Made by a program: the position numbers and the translations under genes. 64,000 nucleotides of DNA from Pseudomonas saxonica (lineage in GTDB: Bacteria > Pseudomonadota > Gammaproteobacteria > Pseudomonadales > Pseudomonadaceae), in assembly GCF_007858365.1 (NCBI RefSeq), contig NZ_VFIO01000014.1:1-64000 (forward strand). The letters run 5' to 3'. The notes beneath the pieces were generated by a model. It was given only the letters and a program-made list of their open reading frames with translations. It made no database searches and had not been told where the DNA came from. Shown here piece after piece: positions 17,835-26,350 of the stretch (the stretch's first letter is position 1; each line of letters starts with the position of its first letter).

Positions 17835-20050
17835 ACGAATCCATTATCGGTGTTCCTCAACGCAGGATTGACGGGCAGCTCAAGGTCAGCGGCAAAGCTC
17901 GTTACGCCGCCGACCACCCCATGGTGGGCATGCTGTATGCCTATGGTGTCTACAGCACCATTGCGCGCGGTCAGATTCGCACCCTCGATGATGCAAAGGC
18001 GTTGAAAATGCCCGGTGTCGTCAGCATCGTGCATCATCTCAATTGCCCGACACTGCATCGCACGCCGGCCACGCCGATGGACATGGCGAAAATTCTCGAA
18101 GCCAGCAAGGTTGATGAGTTTCGCACTCCGTTCGAAGATGATCGCGTGTCCTATCCGGGGCAGTTTGTCGCGCTGGTGGTTGCCCAAACCTTTGAACAGG
18201 CCAGGGCCGCGGCGCATCAGGTGTCGGTGGAGTACGACGTTGCCGAGCCAATCACCAGCTTGACTGAAGGTCTGAAGGCGCAAACTCCTCAGAACGGGGC
18301 AGGCGGGCACACACGGGGCAAACCGGAACCCGCATTTGCCTCGGCCGCTAAAAAAATCGACGTGACTTACACCACGCCTGTTGAAAATCACAACCCGATG
18401 GAAATGCACGCGACCACTGCATGGTGGGAGGATGGACACCTTTTTGTGTACGAAAGCTCTCAGGGCGTGGTCAACCACCGTAATGTGCTGGCCAATGTCT
18501 TCGATTTACCGCCTGACCAGGTTGAGGTGCGTGCGCCTTTTATCGGTTCGGGTTTTGGCAGCAAGTTATGGCCGTGGCCGCATTCCGTTGCCGCCTGCGT
18601 TGCGGCGAAAATCACCGGGCGACCTGTGCAATTGATGCTGCCCAGAGCGCAGATGTTCACCACCAGCGGCCACCGCCCGCAAACCTCGCAACGCATGCGT
18701 CTGGCCACGGACGGTCAGGGCAAGCTGGTATCGCTGCGCCATGAGTCCATCAACAGCACGTCGACCACCGATGCCTACACCGAACCTTGTGCCAGCGTGA
18801 CCAAAAGTCTGTACGCCTGCCCGAATGTGCTGGTCAGCCACAAAAACGTGCCGGTAAACCGTGGCACGCCCACCTCGATGCGTGCTCCCGGTGCCGCCCC
18901 CGGTTTATTTGCCCTGGAGTCGGCCATCGATGAAATGGCCTTGGCCAATGGCATCGACCCCCTGGATTTTCGCCTGCTCAATCGGGCAGCCAAGGATGAA
19001 AGTGTCGGCCTGCCGTGGTCCAGCAACCACCTTGAAGAAGCCATGAACGTTGCGGCGCAGAAAATTGGCTGGCAGCAGCGCAACCCTGAAATCGGCTCCA
19101 TGCGCGACGGCGACGAAATCATTGGCTACGGCATGAGCGCGTGTAATTGGGAGGCTTCACAAGTGCCCACCGATGCCCGTGTGATGTTGCGTGCGGACGG
19201 TACGGCGTTGGCGCAATGCGGTCTGCAAGATATAGGCACCGGTACTTACACGGTGGTGGCACAGACCCTGAGTCAGTTGTCCGGGCTGGCGCTGGATCGC
19301 ATTGAAGTGCAGTTGGGCAGTTCAGCGTACCCACCCGGCGCAATGTCTGGCGGATCGTGGGCAACGTCGAGTGTCATGCCCGCCATCGCCGGTGCGACCC
19401 GTCAAGCGCTGGACAACTTGAGGCAGATCGCCGTGTTGAAAGGGGCGCCCTTTGAAGGTCAAAAAACCGAAGCCCTTCACGTAGAAGATGGGCATTTAGT
19501 GTGTGGCGATCAGCGCGCCTCATTCGGCGACATCCTCGATTCGCAGCGGGTGGCTCACGCCGAAGGCACCTTCCAGAGCGGTGCTGCCAAAGCTGACACC
19601 TATTCCTTCAGATCATTTGGCGCACATTTTGTGGAAGTGCGTTGGGACCCCGGCATTTCGCGCTTGCGAGTGGCCCGCGTGGTCAGCGCCATTGACGTGG
19701 GCCAAGTGGTCAACCCGCTGGCTGCACGCAATCAGGTTGAAGGAGCAATTGTCATGGGCATCGGCATGGCGCTGTTTGAGGCCGGGGAGTACGATCCGAA
19801 CAGCGGTTTACCGACTAACAATAATTTCGCTGAATACGTGGTACCGGTGCATGCCGACCAACCCGATATCGATATCACCCTGCTGGATTACCCTGACCTC
19901 AACTTCAGTGAGTTCGGGGCCCGCGGCATAGGTGAAATTGGGATCACCGGGTTGGCCGCGGCCATCGCCAATGCGGTGTATCACGCCACCGGCATACGTA
20001 TCCGTGACTTGCCCATCACCAAGGAAAAATTAATGCATGGACTCGCTTGA
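17831..20050 (+). CDS. Molybdenum hydroxylase catalytic (molybdopterin) subunit, PaoC-like
   Basis: This 739-residue subunit binds the molybdopterin cofactor and substrate. Family marks include the N-terminal RRIDGQLKVSGKARYAAD, the FGSKLWPWPHS loop, and the C-terminal GARGIGEIGITGLAAAIANA block containing the catalytic glutamate (GxGE, here GIGE). Its size matches PaoC/YagR and is smaller than XdhB with fused parts. Likely substrates are an aldehyde or N-heterocycle. Xanthine itself is unlikely because no purine genes are near. No Tat signal is present on the small subunit. It overlaps XdhC by 14 bp. Confidence 0.92.
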   Translation: MNESIIGVPQRRIDGQLKVSGKARYAADHPMVGMLYAYGVYSTIARGQIRTLDDAKALKMPGVVSIVHHLNCPTLHRTPATPMDMAKILEASKVDEFRTPFEDDRVSYPGQFVALVVAQTFEQARAAAHQVSVEYDVAEPITSLTEGLKAQTPQNGAGGHTRGKPEPAFASAAKKIDVTYTTPVENHNPMEMHATTAWWEDGHLFVYESSQGVVNHRNVLANVFDLPPDQVEVRAPFIGSGFGSKLWPWPHSVAACVAAKITGRPVQLMLPRAQMFTTSGHRPQTSQRMRLATDGQGKLVSLRHESINSTSTTDAYTEPCASVTKSLYACPNVLVSHKNVPVNRGTPTSMRAPGAAPGLFALESAIDEMALANGIDPLDFRLLNRAAKDESVGLPWSSNHLEEAMNVAAQKIGWQQRNPEIGSMRDGDEIIGYGMSACNWEASQVPTDARVMLRADGTALAQCGLQDIGTGTYTVVAQTLSQLSGLALDRIEVQLGSSAYPPGAMSGGSWATSSVMPAIAGATRQALDNLRQIAVLKGAPFEGQKTEALHVEDGHLVCGDQRASFGDILDSQRVAHAEGTFQSGAAKADTYSFRSFGAHFVEVRWDPGISRLRVARVVSAIDVGQVVNPLAARNQVEGAIVMGIGMALFEAGEYDPNSGLPTNNNFAEYVVPVHADQPDIDITLLDYPDLNFSEFGARGIGEIGITGLAAAIANAVYHATGIRIRDLPITKEKLMHGLA

Positions 20051-21032
20051 TCTACAGGTTGTGCAACGCGCTCAGGGTTGGCTAGCCGAGGGTAAATCCA
20101 TCTGGCTGTGCACGGTTGTGTCTACCTTCGGCTCTGCACCGCGCGGCCCGGGCGCCATGCTGGTGGCGTTGACTTCAGGTGAGTACAGCGGCTCGCTGTC
20201 GGGCGGCTGCGTCGAAGAAGACTTTATGACGCGGCTCTCACACGGTCATTTTTCTGAACACAATCATGTTGTGCGTTACGGCGAGGGTGGGCTGGCACCC
20301 AATGTGGCCTTGCCCTGTGGCGGCGTACTGGACGTATTGATTGAGTACCTGGCCCCCGATGACGATACGTACGAACACCTCCAGGCCATGAAGTGCGCCT
20401 TGGGCGGGCAGTACCTGGCCACTCGAACGGTTCAGCTCGGCAGTTCGCGCAGATGCCTGGCGCGCAGCGATGAAAACGTGCCGAGGGTCACGCTAAAGGT
20501 CGATGAGGTTTCTATCAGGGTGGGCGCTGTGCGTCGGCTGGTGCTGGCCGGTCTGTCTCCGGTGGCCGAGTTTTGTGCCAGTTTTGCCTTGGCCTTGGGC
20601 TATGAAGTCATCCTGTGTGATCCAAGGCCAGAAGTCATCGACCGCTTTTCCATGCCCGGCGTGCAGGTACATAAACGCCTGCCATCAGTCTATATCGAAG
20701 AGAACGGCTGCCACGCCACCACCGCAGTGGTAGCGCTTACCCATGACCCTCGGCTGGACGACTTGACCCTGATGGAGGCGGTGCGAACCGACGCTTTTTA
20801 CATTGGCGCCATGGGCTCTCAACGCACCAGTGCAAAAAGATTTGAGCGACTGGCGCGCATTGGCGGGCTCGACGCTCAGGCATTGGCACGTATCCATGCC
20901 CCGATCGGACTGCGCCTTGGCAGCAAAACCCCGGCAGAAATCGCCCTGGCCGTCATGGCTGACATACTGCGTGTCTCCAATGGCATCAGTCACTGCAACT
21001 ACGCCACTCAGAACGCAGCGCAGCCCCTGTAG
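20037..21032 (+). CDS. XdhC/CoxI-family molybdenum cofactor maturation protein
   Basis: This 331-residue protein has the XdhC N-terminal domain (STFGSAPRGPGAMLVALTSG, SLSGGCVEEDF) and a Rossmann-like C-terminal domain (LSPVAEFCASFALALGYEV, YIGAMGSQRTSAKRFERL). XdhC and PaoD proteins bind the molybdenum cofactor, promote its sulfuration and insert it into the catalytic subunit. The 14-bp overlap with the catalytic subunit gene fits a dedicated chaperone. It is the last gene before the REP array. Confidence 0.9.
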   Translation: MDSLDLQVVQRAQGWLAEGKSIWLCTVVSTFGSAPRGPGAMLVALTSGEYSGSLSGGCVEEDFMTRLSHGHFSEHNHVVRYGEGGLAPNVALPCGGVLDVLIEYLAPDDDTYEHLQAMKCALGGQYLATRTVQLGSSRRCLARSDENVPRVTLKVDEVSIRVGAVRRLVLAGLSPVAEFCASFALALGYEVILCDPRPEVIDRFSMPGVQVHKRLPSVYIEENGCHATTAVVALTHDPRLDDLTLMEAVRTDAFYIGAMGSQRTSAKRFERLARIGGLDAQALARIHAPIGLRLGSKTPAEIALAVMADILRVSNGISHCNYATQNAAQPL

Positions 21033-21880
21033 CCGCTGACGAGGAACGAAGGCTGCGATCGGCGGCGAAGCCGTCGTAAAACCTGACACACCGAGTCGTC
21101 CTATCTTGCGACCGCTGCGCGCTCGATCGCAGCCTTCGGCAGCTGCTACAGATCAACGTGTCTCTGCGAGAAGGCGCGTAGCCGTCGTAAAACCTGACAC
21201 AGCGAGTCGTCCCATCTTGCGACCGCTTCGCGCTCGATCGCAGCCTTCGGCAGCGGCTACAGGTCAGGTGTAGCAGCTGACGAGGAACGAAGGCTGCGTT
21301 CGGCGGCGTAGCCGTCGTAAAACCTGACACACCGAAGTGTTCCATTTTGCGACCGCTTCGCGGCCGATCGCAGCCTTCGGCAGCTGCTACAGGTCAGGTG
21401 TAGCCGCTGACGAGGAACGAAGGCTGCGATCGGCGGCGTAGCCGTCGTAATACCTGACACACCGAGTCGTCCCATTTTGCGACCGCTTCTCGCCCGATCG
21501 CAGCCTTCGGCGGAGCATGGCGCGTAGCAGCTGACGAGGAACGAAGGCTGCGATCGGCGGCAAAGCCGTCGTAAAACCTGACACACCGAAGTGTTCCATC
21601 TTGCGACCGCTGCGCGCTCGAACGCAGCCTTCGGCAGCGGCTACAGGTCAGGTGTAGCCGCTGACGAGTAACGAAGCCGTCGTAAAACCTGATACAGCGA
21701 GTCGTCCCATCTTGCGACCGCTGCGCGCTCGATCGCAGCCTTCGGCAGCTGCTACAGGTTAATGTGTGGCTGCGAGCATGGCGGCGTAGCCGTCGTAAAA
21801 CCTGACACACCGAAGTGTTCCATCTTGCGACCGCTGCGCGCCCGATCGCAGCCTTCGGCAGCGGCTACAGGTCAGGGTGT
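21030..21880. repeat. Seven-unit REP/BIME array
   Basis: About 850 bp is filled by seven imperfect tandem units of 111-130 bp. A marker word 'ccgtcgtaa' occurs at 21071, 21182, 21312, 21442, 21566, 21677 and 21790. Each full unit has two facing REP halves (gaggaacgaaggctgcgatc and gatcgcagccttcggcagc). They are joined by a spacer that alternates between 'caccgagtcgtccc' and 'caccgaagtgttcc' types. Open frames here, which read repeated SFLVSG- and CVRFYDG-like strings, are artefacts of the repeat. It directly follows the XdhC stop codon, so it may stabilise or terminate that transcript. Confidence 0.92.
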
Positions 21881-22192
21881 TGCTGCGCGTTTGGGTCGTG
21901 GGCTCATGCTCTGATGCATCTGTATCGATCAATCATGCAAAGAGCTTTCGTGGTAAGGCATTGATGACGCCGGATGCAATCCTAATAACTTTTCGAAAAG
22001 CCACTTGGTGGAGCAGACGCAGCGTCCTTGCGTGCTCCTCGGGTTAGTGGTTTCTGACAGCAGTTGAATATTTCGCGCTCCAGAAGAATGTCCCCTTCAG
22101 GGGACGTTACCCTGTGCGCTTGGGTTTAGAGTGGCCTGAGACAAAATTTGTCCCCGAGAACAATAAAACAATAAACCGGGAGCCACCGGACC
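21881..22192. other. Promoter and leader region of the FAD monooxygenase operon
   Basis: The region between the REP array and the monooxygenase gene contains no gene. It holds a short hairpin (TCCCC-TTCA-GGGGA near 22091) and, just before the ribosome-binding site GGGAG, two back-to-back CA motifs annotated separately. Confidence 0.7.
22159..22174 (+). promoter_or_regulatory. Tandem Hfq/Crc catabolite-repression (CA) motifs
   Basis: AACAATAA occurs twice without a gap at 22159-22166 and 22167-22174, ending 3 bases before the GGGAG ribosome-binding site of the FAD monooxygenase. AANAANAA is the known target of Hfq with Crc in Pseudomonas. Two copies at the translation start strongly suggest that preferred carbon sources silence translation of this catabolic operon. 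Confidence 0.75.
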
Positions 22193-23905
22193 ATGCATCA
22201 GCCTCAAGTCGTACCTCATAAGTCCCTCTATTTTCCCTATCAGGTTTACCCTGCTTTCGTGCAATCCCCAGGCATCGCCACTCGCTCACCCGTGGTGATT
22301 GTGGGGGCGGGGCCCATTGGCCTGACGCTGGCGCTCGAACTGGCGCGCTACGGTGTCGGCAGTGTTGTCCTGGCGGCTCAGCAGCAGGTCTGTGAAGGGA
22401 GCCGTGCGATTGTTTTCACCCGTCGTTCCATGGAAATTTTTCAGCAAGTGGGGGTGTCCCAGGCAGTGGCCGAGCAGGGGCTGCCTTGGCGCTTCGGAAA
22501 TTCGTACTACCGCGGCCAGCGGGTTTTTCGCATGGAGGCTCCGGTCGACGAGCATGATCGTTTTGCACCGATGACCAACCTGCAACAGCAATATCTGGAG
22601 CAGCATCTGGTGGCCGCAGCCCAGGCACAGCCGCTGATCGAACTGCGGTGGGGCAATAAAGTCATCGATATCGAGCAACGGCTCGACCATGCTGTGTTGC
22701 AAGTCGATACCCCGGGCGATGTTTATTCTCTGGAGGCCGATTGGGTTGTGGCCGCTGATGGCGCTCGCTCCGGACTGCGTTCCATGCTTGGGCTCAAGCT
22801 TGAGGGGGCGTCCTATGAAGGGCGCTTCGTGATTGCCGATATCCGCATCAAGCTCGATCTGCCGACTGAACGTCTGGCGTTTTTCGATCCCTCCTGGAAC
22901 CCCGGCAATACCGTGTTGATGCACCGCGAGCCCGGCGATATCTGGCGCATCGATTACCAGTTGCCCGTGGACGAAACGCCCGAGCAGGCGTTGCACCCCG
23001 ACTCCTTGCGTGAGCGCATCAATGCGCAACTGGCGATGCTCGGCGTCGAGAACCCGGAGTGGGAGCTGGATTGGAGTTCTGTGTACTCGGCCCGGGCGCT
23101 GACCCTGGCGCACTACATTAATGAGCGTGTGATTTTTGCTGGAGACGCGGCGCACCTGTTGCCGATCTTCGGTGTACGCGGCGCCAATACCGGGTTTCAG
23201 GATTGCCACGACCTGGGCTGGAAACTGGCACTGCACATCAAGGGGTTGGCCGGTGCCGGGCTGCTGGCCTCCTACAGTGAGGAGCGGGTCAAGGCTGCAC
23301 GGGAAATCATTGAGGAGGCGGGCAAAAGCACTAGGTTCATGGCGCCGCCCAGTCGCGGCTATCGACTGTTACGCGATGCGGTGCTGTCGCTGTCGTTGAC
23401 CCGGGAATTTGTACGCCCGCTGTACCACTGGCGAACCTCAAGAGCTCACGACTATGCCGATTCGCAGCTCAACGCGATGGACGACGATAATCGTTTATTC
23501 GTTGGCGGCCCGCGCAACGGTGCACCGTTACTCAATGTGCGTTTGGCCGAGCAGCACTATTTGTTCGACGAGCTGGCGCCCGCCTTTCATTTGCTTTGCT
23601 TCACCGACGCTGCGGCGCTCGATACCGAAGTGGTGGCGCAGGTTCAGGCTCTGCGCCACCAGGGACTGGCCATACAAGTGATCGCGATCGCCATGAGTGG
23701 GGTCGATCAGGTGCAACATGCCGACCTGACCCTGGCCGATACGGATGATCTGTTCAGTACGCGTTATGGCGTGCAGCACGCTGGCGCCGCCTATCTTGCG
23801 CGCCCGGATCAGCATGTCTGCGCCCGCTGGCTGCATCTGGATGGCGAGCGTTTGCGCCATGGTCTAAACCAGGCCCTTGGCCACAACGGGAGTAACCACC
23901 CATGA
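22193..23905 (+). CDS. FAD-dependent aromatic-ring-type monooxygenase (MhpA/PheA-like)
   Basis: This 570-residue class A flavoprotein hydroxylase carries the FAD GxGxxG motif at residues 38-43 (GAGPIG), the DG motif in VVAADGARSGLR, and the GD motif in VIFAGDAAHLLPIFGVRGAN. A C-terminal thioredoxin-like domain of ~170 residues is typical of the 3-(3-hydroxyphenyl)propionate/phenol hydroxylase group. It would use NAD(P)H and oxygen to hydroxylate a phenolic or related compound. GGGAG precedes ATG 22193. It is followed in an operon by a DUF2783-like protein and an MFS importer, and no ring-cleavage gene is present. Confidence 0.88.
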   Translation: MHQPQVVPHKSLYFPYQVYPAFVQSPGIATRSPVVIVGAGPIGLTLALELARYGVGSVVLAAQQQVCEGSRAIVFTRRSMEIFQQVGVSQAVAEQGLPWRFGNSYYRGQRVFRMEAPVDEHDRFAPMTNLQQQYLEQHLVAAAQAQPLIELRWGNKVIDIEQRLDHAVLQVDTPGDVYSLEADWVVAADGARSGLRSMLGLKLEGASYEGRFVIADIRIKLDLPTERLAFFDPSWNPGNTVLMHREPGDIWRIDYQLPVDETPEQALHPDSLRERINAQLAMLGVENPEWELDWSSVYSARALTLAHYINERVIFAGDAAHLLPIFGVRGANTGFQDCHDLGWKLALHIKGLAGAGLLASYSEERVKAAREIIEEAGKSTRFMAPPSRGYRLLRDAVLSLSLTREFVRPLYHWRTSRAHDYADSQLNAMDDDNRLFVGGPRNGAPLLNVRLAEQHYLFDELAPAFHLLCFTDAAALDTEVVAQVQALRHQGLAIQVIAIAMSGVDQVQHADLTLADTDDLFSTRYGVQHAGAAYLARPDQHVCARWLHLDGERLRHGLNQALGHNGSNHP

Positions 23906-24084
23906 GTCAGTCAATGAACATGACAGACCTGGAGCGCGTCTATGATCGGCTCGCCGAGGCGATTGATTGTACGGGTCACAACAGTGAGTTGTTTCTGGTC
24001 AAGCTGGCGCTGCTGGCGGCAGAGTCGCTGAACGATATCGAGCGCTTCGACGCACTGATCGAGAGCGCCGTGCAGGACCTGTAA
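23902..24084 (+). CDS. Small DUF2783-like protein
   Basis: This 60-residue acidic, helical protein begins MSQSMNMTDLERVYDRLAEA and ends ERFDALIESAVQDL. It overlaps the monooxygenase stop codon by ATGA and has GGGAG upstream, so it is a genuine coupled gene. The arrangement and the pattern of two helices ending in a short leucine-rich tail match my memory of DUF2783 proteins, which accompany FAD monooxygenases. Its function is unknown. A role as partner or assembly factor of the flavoenzyme is inference. Confidence 0.75.
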   Translation: MSQSMNMTDLERVYDRLAEAIDCTGHNSELFLVKLALLAAESLNDIERFDALIESAVQDL

Positions 24085-24126
24085 AACCTTTGCGTCAGCC
24101 AATAATTACAATAATAGGATCACCCA

Positions 24127-25440
24127 ATGCCATCCCATCCTGCTGTGGCCCTTGGCGAGGAGGCCGGCGCTCATCCGCTGGTTATTGCCAAAGTCTCGAA
24201 ACGCCTGTTGTGGTTTCTCTTCATCTGCTTCGTTTTTTCGTTTCTGGACCGTATCAATATCGGTTTTGCCGGGCTAACGATGATGGGCGACCTGGGGTTG
24301 AGCAGTACCCAGTTCGGCATGGCAACCACGATTTTCTATCTGGCCTATATCGCATGCGGTATCCCCAGCAACATCGTTCTGGCCAAACTCGGTGCCCGTC
24401 GCTGGATCGGTAGCCTGATGATCGCCTGGGGTTTGGCCTCGACCGCAACCCTGTTTGCGTATGACGCAACCAGCCTGTATTGGCTGCGTGCATTGGTTGG
24501 CATCACCGAGGCCGGGTTTCTGCCGGGTGTGCTGTTATATATGACGTTTTGGTTTCCTGCGGCATACCGGGCGCGGGCCAATGCGTTGTTCATGATCGCC
24601 ATGCCATTTACCGCGGGCTTTGGCTCGGTCCTGTCCGGCAGCATTCTGGGACTGGATGGCCTCTGGGGGCTGGCAGGCTGGCAGTGGTTGTTTTTGCTGG
24701 AAGGGTTGCCCTGCGTCCTTCTCGGTCTGGCAGTGTACGGTTATCTGGACGATCAGCCGTCTCAGGCACGCTGGCTGAGCAACAATGAAAAGCTACAGCT
24801 GGCAGACTTGATGGAGCGCGACCGTCAGGCACCTTCGCCTCACGCGCATTGGGGCCGTGAGTTGCTGTCGCCCTCAGTGATTCTGTTCTGCCTGGTGTAC
24901 TTTTGCCTGGTCAACACCTTGGCGATGATCGCGGTCTGGACCCCGTTGATCGTCAAGAGCTTCAGCGCTGGTCAGAGCAATACGCTGATCGGATTGTTGT
25001 CGGCAATTCCGCAAATATGCACCATTGTTGGCATGATCCTCTGGGGCCGACACTCGGACCTGACCCAAGAGCGGCGTTGGCACCTGGCCCTGCCAATGCT
25101 GCTGGCTGCAGTGGGCTGGTTCTGCACAGCCCTGTCGAGCGAACCCATCGTACAACTGGCAGGGGTTTGCATGGCGGCGACCGGCTCCTACACGGCCATG
25201 TCGATATTCTGGACCCTGCCGGATCGGTCATTGAGCTTTCAAGCCAGGGCAGTGGGCATCGCCGTGATTAACGCAGTCGGTAATCTGGGGTCGGCCCTAA
25301 ACCCTTTAGTGATCGGCTGGCTAAAAGACCTGACCCATGCCTATACAGCCGGTTGCCTGTATGCCGCGCTGCTATTATTAGTCGCGGCCTTGCTGGTGCG
25401 CACGCTGCCCCACAAACCCCAACCTTCCTACGTGAGCTGA
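24127..25440 (+). CDS. MFS transporter, anion:cation symporter (phthalate/4-hydroxyphenylacetate permease) type
   Basis: This 437-residue transporter has twelve predicted membrane segments. The first-helix/loop pattern FSFLDRINIGFAGLTMMGDL and GIPSNIVLAKLGARRWIG is typical of the ACS family, which imports organic acids and aromatic acids with protons. AGGA precedes the ATG, and the leader has a near-CA motif (AATAATAG) beside it, hinting at the same Crc control as the monooxygenase. It lies 42 bp after the small DUF2783-like gene. It is the probable importer of the monooxygenase substrate. Confidence 0.88.
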   Translation: MPSHPAVALGEEAGAHPLVIAKVSKRLLWFLFICFVFSFLDRINIGFAGLTMMGDLGLSSTQFGMATTIFYLAYIACGIPSNIVLAKLGARRWIGSLMIAWGLASTATLFAYDATSLYWLRALVGITEAGFLPGVLLYMTFWFPAAYRARANALFMIAMPFTAGFGSVLSGSILGLDGLWGLAGWQWLFLLEGLPCVLLGLAVYGYLDDQPSQARWLSNNEKLQLADLMERDRQAPSPHAHWGRELLSPSVILFCLVYFCLVNTLAMIAVWTPLIVKSFSAGQSNTLIGLLSAIPQICTIVGMILWGRHSDLTQERRWHLALPMLLAAVGWFCTALSSEPIVQLAGVCMAATGSYTAMSIFWTLPDRSLSFQARAVGIAVINAVGNLGSALNPLVIGWLKDLTHAYTAGCLYAALLLLVAALLVRTLPHKPQPSYVS

Positions 25441-25446
25441 CCCCCA

Positions 25447-26265
25447 ATGAACCACTGGCTGCTCACCACCGCTTACCATCAGAGCCCATTGACGACGGGG
25501 CAAGTCGCGCATCTATTGGCTCGAGTGGGCGAGGACTGCCGGACCTGGCTGGCCGCAGAATTACTGACTCTGGTGCGGGGTGAGATGCCGTTGGCACAAT
25601 GTACGATTTTCGCTTATCCGGAGGGCCAGGAACCGCAGGTATTATCGTGTTCCGATCAGGCCAGGCTTGTCCAGATATCGCGCATTTCCCGCGATTACGT
25701 GAAGCGCTTTCACAGCCTGGACGGCAACCGTCAGGCGATGCTCGGTCATCGAGCGAAATATGGAGGCGCGCGAATCCTGGCTCAACTTCAGTCAGTCGAG
25801 GACATCACCCACCGTGAATATCGGCGGGTCTGCTATGAACAGCCGCAAATTTCCCAGCGCATGGCCTTGCTCAATCATCAGGAAGAGGGCGGGGGCTGGC
25901 TGTCGATCAACTTCTATCGAGGTCGTGAGCACGGTAACTTCACTCAACGCGAGATCGAATTTATCGAGTCAATGGCACCCTTGCTGATTCAAGTCACACG
26001 ATTGCACTATCGCGCGTATATCGAAGCCAATCAGATGCCGGCCTTACTGAGCCAGCGGGTCGAGCAGCTTTATCCTGAACTGACTCGGCGGGACCGAGAG
26101 TTGCTCAGGTATTTACTCAGTGGTCTGGGAGCGGAAGACATCGCGCCCTTGATGGGCATTCAGCGCTCAAGCGCCGCTACCTACATCAAGCGGATCTATC
26201 GCAAGGTAGGTGTCAGCGGATATCGAGAATTGCTGGGGCTTGTCGTGAGAGGTCGCTGGTCCTGA
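25447..26265 (+). CDS. LuxR-type helix-turn-helix transcriptional regulator
   Basis: This 272-residue protein has a C-terminal LuxR/FixJ HTH at about residues 203-265 (LYPELTRRDRELLRYLLSGL, followed by IAPLMGIQRSSAATYIKRIY). The N-terminal ~190 residues resemble neither an acyl-homoserine-lactone domain nor a receiver and may bind an aromatic effector, as in GAF-like regulators. It is co-directional and starts 6 bp after the MFS gene, so it is likely a pathway activator made from the same transcript. No clear ribosome-binding site is visible, suggesting low or coupled translation. Confidence 0.85.
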   Translation: MNHWLLTTAYHQSPLTTGQVAHLLARVGEDCRTWLAAELLTLVRGEMPLAQCTIFAYPEGQEPQVLSCSDQARLVQISRISRDYVKRFHSLDGNRQAMLGHRAKYGGARILAQLQSVEDITHREYRRVCYEQPQISQRMALLNHQEEGGGWLSINFYRGREHGNFTQREIEFIESMAPLLIQVTRLHYRAYIEANQMPALLSQRVEQLYPELTRRDRELLRYLLSGLGAEDIAPLMGIQRSSAATYIKRIYRKVGVSGYRELLGLVVRGRWS

Positions 26266-26350
26266 GTGTGCTCTGCATAGTTGAATAAACGAAGGTTTGA
26301 CTACGCGCAGAGAGTCCGGATTGTTAGATAAAACGCTTGCCTGACAACGC

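Noticed and set aside
21257..21810. Long minus-strand frames with repeated SFLVSG/CVRFYDG strings
   Set aside because: They are translations of the REP array; the repeat word is DNA-level and not a protein repeat.
21030..21880. Possible CRISPR array
   Set aside because: Units are 111-130 bp with palindromic REP halves, the spacers are not unique and no cas genes are present.
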